Below, one piece after another: positions 6,310-7,745 of a stretch of DNA of 7,745 nucleotides. The position numbers and the translations under genes were made by a program. Source of the stretch: Pseudomonadota bacterium (lineage in GTDB: Bacteria; Pseudomonadota; Alphaproteobacteria; Acetobacterales; Acetobacteraceae); the NCBI GenBank assembly GCA_021841985.1, contig JAKCCP010000194.1, positions 1-7,745 on the forward strand. Reading direction: 5' to 3'. Position 1 is the stretch's first letter; every line of letters starts with the position of its first letter. The notes under the pieces are model-generated. The model was not told the DNA's origin, ran no database searches, and saw only the letters and a program-made list of their open reading frames with translations.

Positions 6310-7356
6310 TCAGATATCGCCCTGCTGCGCCGTTTCCTCGTTGCGGGGATTGAGGAAGGAATCGGTCATGATCGCGATCAGCAGCACCAATCCCTTGATC
6401 AGGTTCTGCGCGGAATAAGACAAATCCATGATGGTCATCGCGTTCAGCATCGTGCCGATCAGCAATGTGCCGATGATCACGTTGACGACGCCACCACGCC
6501 CGCCGGAAAGACCGATGCCGCCCAGCACGACGACCAGGATCACATCGTAGATCAGGGTGGAATTGTAGATACGCGTCGGCATGCTGTTGACCGAGGCGGC
6601 CAGAACGAGGCCAGCGAACGCGCCGACGAGAGATGCCATCGCATATTGCAGGACGATCACCGGCCGGGTGGGAAGGCCGGTGATGCGCGCGGCGTTGGGA
6701 TTGTCGCCGATCGCGTAGATATAGGCGCCAAGCCGTGTCAGGCGCAAAAGCAGCGCGATAGCGATGGCGGCAAAGCCAAACATGATGATCGGCACCGGGA
6801 TGCCGGCGAACCTGCCTTGGCCGATCACGGTCAGCGCGTCCATTCCGGGGCTCCATTGCACGACGTCGAGCTTGAACAGCGCGACCTGGCCGAGACCGGC
6901 GAGAAACAGTCCGCTCGCCAGGGTCGCGAACAGCGATGGCACTTCGGCATAGGCGATCAGCCATCCGTTCACGAGACCGAGGGCGAGGCTGAGCGCGAAG
7001 GCGGCAAGTAACGAGGAGGACAGCGCGTGACCATTCTGGACCATCTGCAGAACCAGCCCCGGCGGCACCGCGAGTGCGGCGACGAGCGACAGATCGATGC
7101 CACGACCGATCACCACCATCGCCATGCCGAGGCTCAGGATGCCGAGCACCGCGACGTTCTGCAGGAGTGTCAACATGTTGTCCGCGGTGAGGAAGCCGCG
7201 CAGAAACACCGAGAAAAGCACGAACAAAGCAGCAAACAAGGCGAAGACAATGTTTTGCTGGCTCGGGCGAACCACTCCCGCCGTCGCTCGTCGCGGTTTG
7301 GCCCGGGGAGGCCCTTGGCCGGCTGGCCCGCCGGAGAGCCGGTCGGCGTGGTTCAC
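6310..7356 (-). CDS. Sugar ABC transporter permease, RbsC/BPD_transp_2 type
   Basis: This 348-residue inner-membrane protein has a basic, cytoplasmic N-terminus (PRAKPRR, 17-23) and about ten hydrophobic segments from residue 35 onward. Family marks are GRGIDLS at 84-90, the ATPase-contacting loop AIGDNPNAARITGLP at 215-229, and GGIGLSGGRG at 279-288. It differs clearly from the permease half of the fusion, so the channel may be a heterodimer; each could also pair with itself. It is the first gene of the operon. The GTG at 7356 is chosen because AAGGGGG ends 6 nt before it and codon use turns GC-rich only from there. Codons between 7407 and 7357 include ATA, AGG, AAA and GGG, unlike the gene body. 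The ATG at 7407 lies inside a likely -10 box. If it were the true start the protein would have 365 residues. Confidence 0.95.
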   Translation of the reverse strand: MNHADRLSGGPAGQGPPRAKPRRATAGVVRPSQQNIVFALFAALFVLFSVFLRGFLTADNMLTLLQNVAVLGILSLGMAMVVIGRGIDLSLVAALAVPPGLVLQMVQNGHALSSSLLAAFALSLALGLVNGWLIAYAEVPSLFATLASGLFLAGLGQVALFKLDVVQWSPGMDALTVIGQGRFAGIPVPIIMFGFAAIAIALLLRLTRLGAYIYAIGDNPNAARITGLPTRPVIVLQYAMASLVGAFAGLVLAASVNSMPTRIYNSTLIYDVILVVVLGGIGLSGGRGGVVNVIIGTLLIGTMLNAMTIMDLSYSAQNLIKGLVLLIAIMTDSFLNPRNEETAQQGDI

Positions 7357-7362
7357 CTTGTT

Positions 7363-7369
7363 CCCCCTT
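7363..7369 (-). promoter_or_regulatory. Ribosome binding site of the first permease gene
   Basis: AAGGGGG on the minus strand, 6 nt before the GTG at 7356. A weaker AAGGGGA also stands 4-5 nt before the ATG at 7407, so the start is not fully settled, but that second site lies inside the spacer of the likely promoter. Confidence 0.6.
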
Positions 7370-7402
7370 TTGCCTTTCGTTATTCGCGCAAACTTTGCAG
7401 CG

Positions 7403-7431
7403 AACATAAAGTCCCCTTGCGCGGGCGTCAA
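7403..7431 (-). promoter_or_regulatory. Putative sigma70-type promoter of the transporter operon
   Basis: On the minus strand TTGACG (7431-7426) and TATGTT (7408-7403) are separated by exactly 17 bases, matching five and four of six consensus positions. Transcription would begin near 7396, giving a leader of about 40 nt that contains the AAGGGGG ribosome site before the GTG at 7356. The position, right at the head of a five-gene same-strand cluster, fits. No experimental support. Confidence 0.5.
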
Positions 7432-7745
7432 CACTGGCGACGAAGGGAAAATGGATAAGCAGTTTATTCTTTTCGTTCTTATTGCGAACTCTGCTGGCTT
7501 AGTCTTACTGTGTCATAAAAAACTTGTACGATCCGAGGGTATGCGTATGCGGAATCGCCGCAGGTCTGAATCACGCGATCAAACAAAGATTTGGAGGGGA
7601 ATGGCTGAGCGAAGGCGATGTCATCCCCTCTAGGGATTCCTGCTCTCCGAAAGGGGAGCCTTTCCCCCCTCAGAACCCAGCCACGCCGGTCTCAGCGAAG
7701 AATATCCCCTACACGGAGATTATCGACCCCGCGGATCCCCCGGTC
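7432..7745. other. AT-richer region upstream of the operon, no recognised gene
   Basis: About 7441-7540 is visibly richer in A/T than the operon, as expected of a control region. At 7472-7488 there is an imperfect dyad, TTCG-N9-CGAA, about 40-60 bp upstream of the -35 box, which could be a regulator site. At 7642-7659 GCTCTCC-GAAA-GGGGAGC can form a seven-pair hairpin (one G-T pair) with a GNRA loop and no clear U-tract. A short plus-strand frame from ATG 7451 to 7633 would encode 60 residues with a hydrophobic start, but nothing marks it as a gene. No tRNA, IS end or CRISPR repeat is seen. Confidence 0.5.
7524..7745 (+). CDS. Possible partial unrecognised ORF running off the right edge
   Basis: On the plus strand the frame through 7671 is open from a stop at 7500-7502 to the window end, about 80 codons. 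It reads AAGLNHAIKQRFGGEWLSEG (20 residues), then DVIPSRD and later PVSAKNIPYTEIIDPADPPV. The only usual start codon is TTG at 7524, without a ribosome site, so the coordinates are tentative. Codon use from about 7590 is compatible with coding in a GC-rich genome, but an open frame this short can arise by chance. I do not recognise the product. If real, it would be transcribed away from the transporter operon. Confidence 0.18.
   Translation, partial: MYDPRVCVCGIAAGLNHAIKQRFGGEWLSEGDVIPSRDSCSPKGEPFPPQNPATPVSAKNIPYTEIIDPADPPV

Noticed and set aside
6167..6964. Minus-strand open frame of 265 codons overlapping the first permease
   Set aside because: Arg-rich translation without hydrophobic segments, in a different phase from the RbsC-type motifs.
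5590..7011. Long plus-strand open frame (473 codons) opposite the binding-protein and first permease genes
   Set aside because: It is antisense to two well-recognised genes, spans their boundary, and its His/Asp/Arg-rich translation shows no domain.
7451..7633. Small hydrophobic plus-strand ORF (60 codons from ATG, AAGGG nearby)
   Set aside because: It lies in the AT-rich control region, has codon use unlike the other genes, and lacks any recognisable family or context.
7642..7659. Hairpin with GAAA loop considered as an intrinsic terminator
   Set aside because: No uninterrupted U-tract follows on either strand and no secure gene ends beside it.

Overview
The window looks like a chromosomal segment of a GC-rich proteobacterium, probably an alphaproteobacterium. 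The coding regions are rich in G/C at third codon positions, and the main content is a ribose-type (RbsABC-like, CUT2) sugar ABC uptake system of the kind common there. The genus cannot be named from this sequence.

Layout, left to right. About 1-421 (+) holds a damaged, truncated DUF3644-family gene. Five tightly spaced genes on the minus strand then fill 399-7356. Read in transcription order (right to left) they are: a ten-helix RbsC-type permease (7356-6310); a periplasmic sugar-binding protein with a signal peptide (6267-5239); a 705-residue protein that fuses a second RbsC-type permease to a C-terminal six-bladed beta-propeller of the SMP-30/strictosidine synthase/APMAP type (5106-2989); a stand-alone propeller related to that C-terminal domain (2992-1892); and a double-NBD RbsA-type ATPase (1895-399). 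The last two gene junctions are ATGA overlaps. The 132 bases between the binding protein and the fusion gene carry a 12-bp tandem repeat and a GC-rich hairpin. About 7357-7745 is an AT-richer leader with a good sigma70-like promoter (7431-7403) whose -10 box covers a possible upstream ATG. Beyond about 7450 no gene is convincing, only an unrecognised frame running off the right edge.

How the genes would work together (inference): the binding protein captures a sugar-like ligand in the periplasm. Two different RbsC-type subunits, one carrying a cytoplasmic propeller, form the channel, and the ATPase powers import. The fused propeller keeps most of the acidic/Asn residues expected of a metal-dependent lactonase, so it may act on the substrate, perhaps a sugar lactone, as it enters the cytoplasm. 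The stand-alone propeller has lost part of that site and may be regulatory, structural or differently specific. The permease-propeller fusion and its degenerate neighbour are the main point of interest. No kinase, dehydrogenase or regulator gene in the window identifies the substrate.
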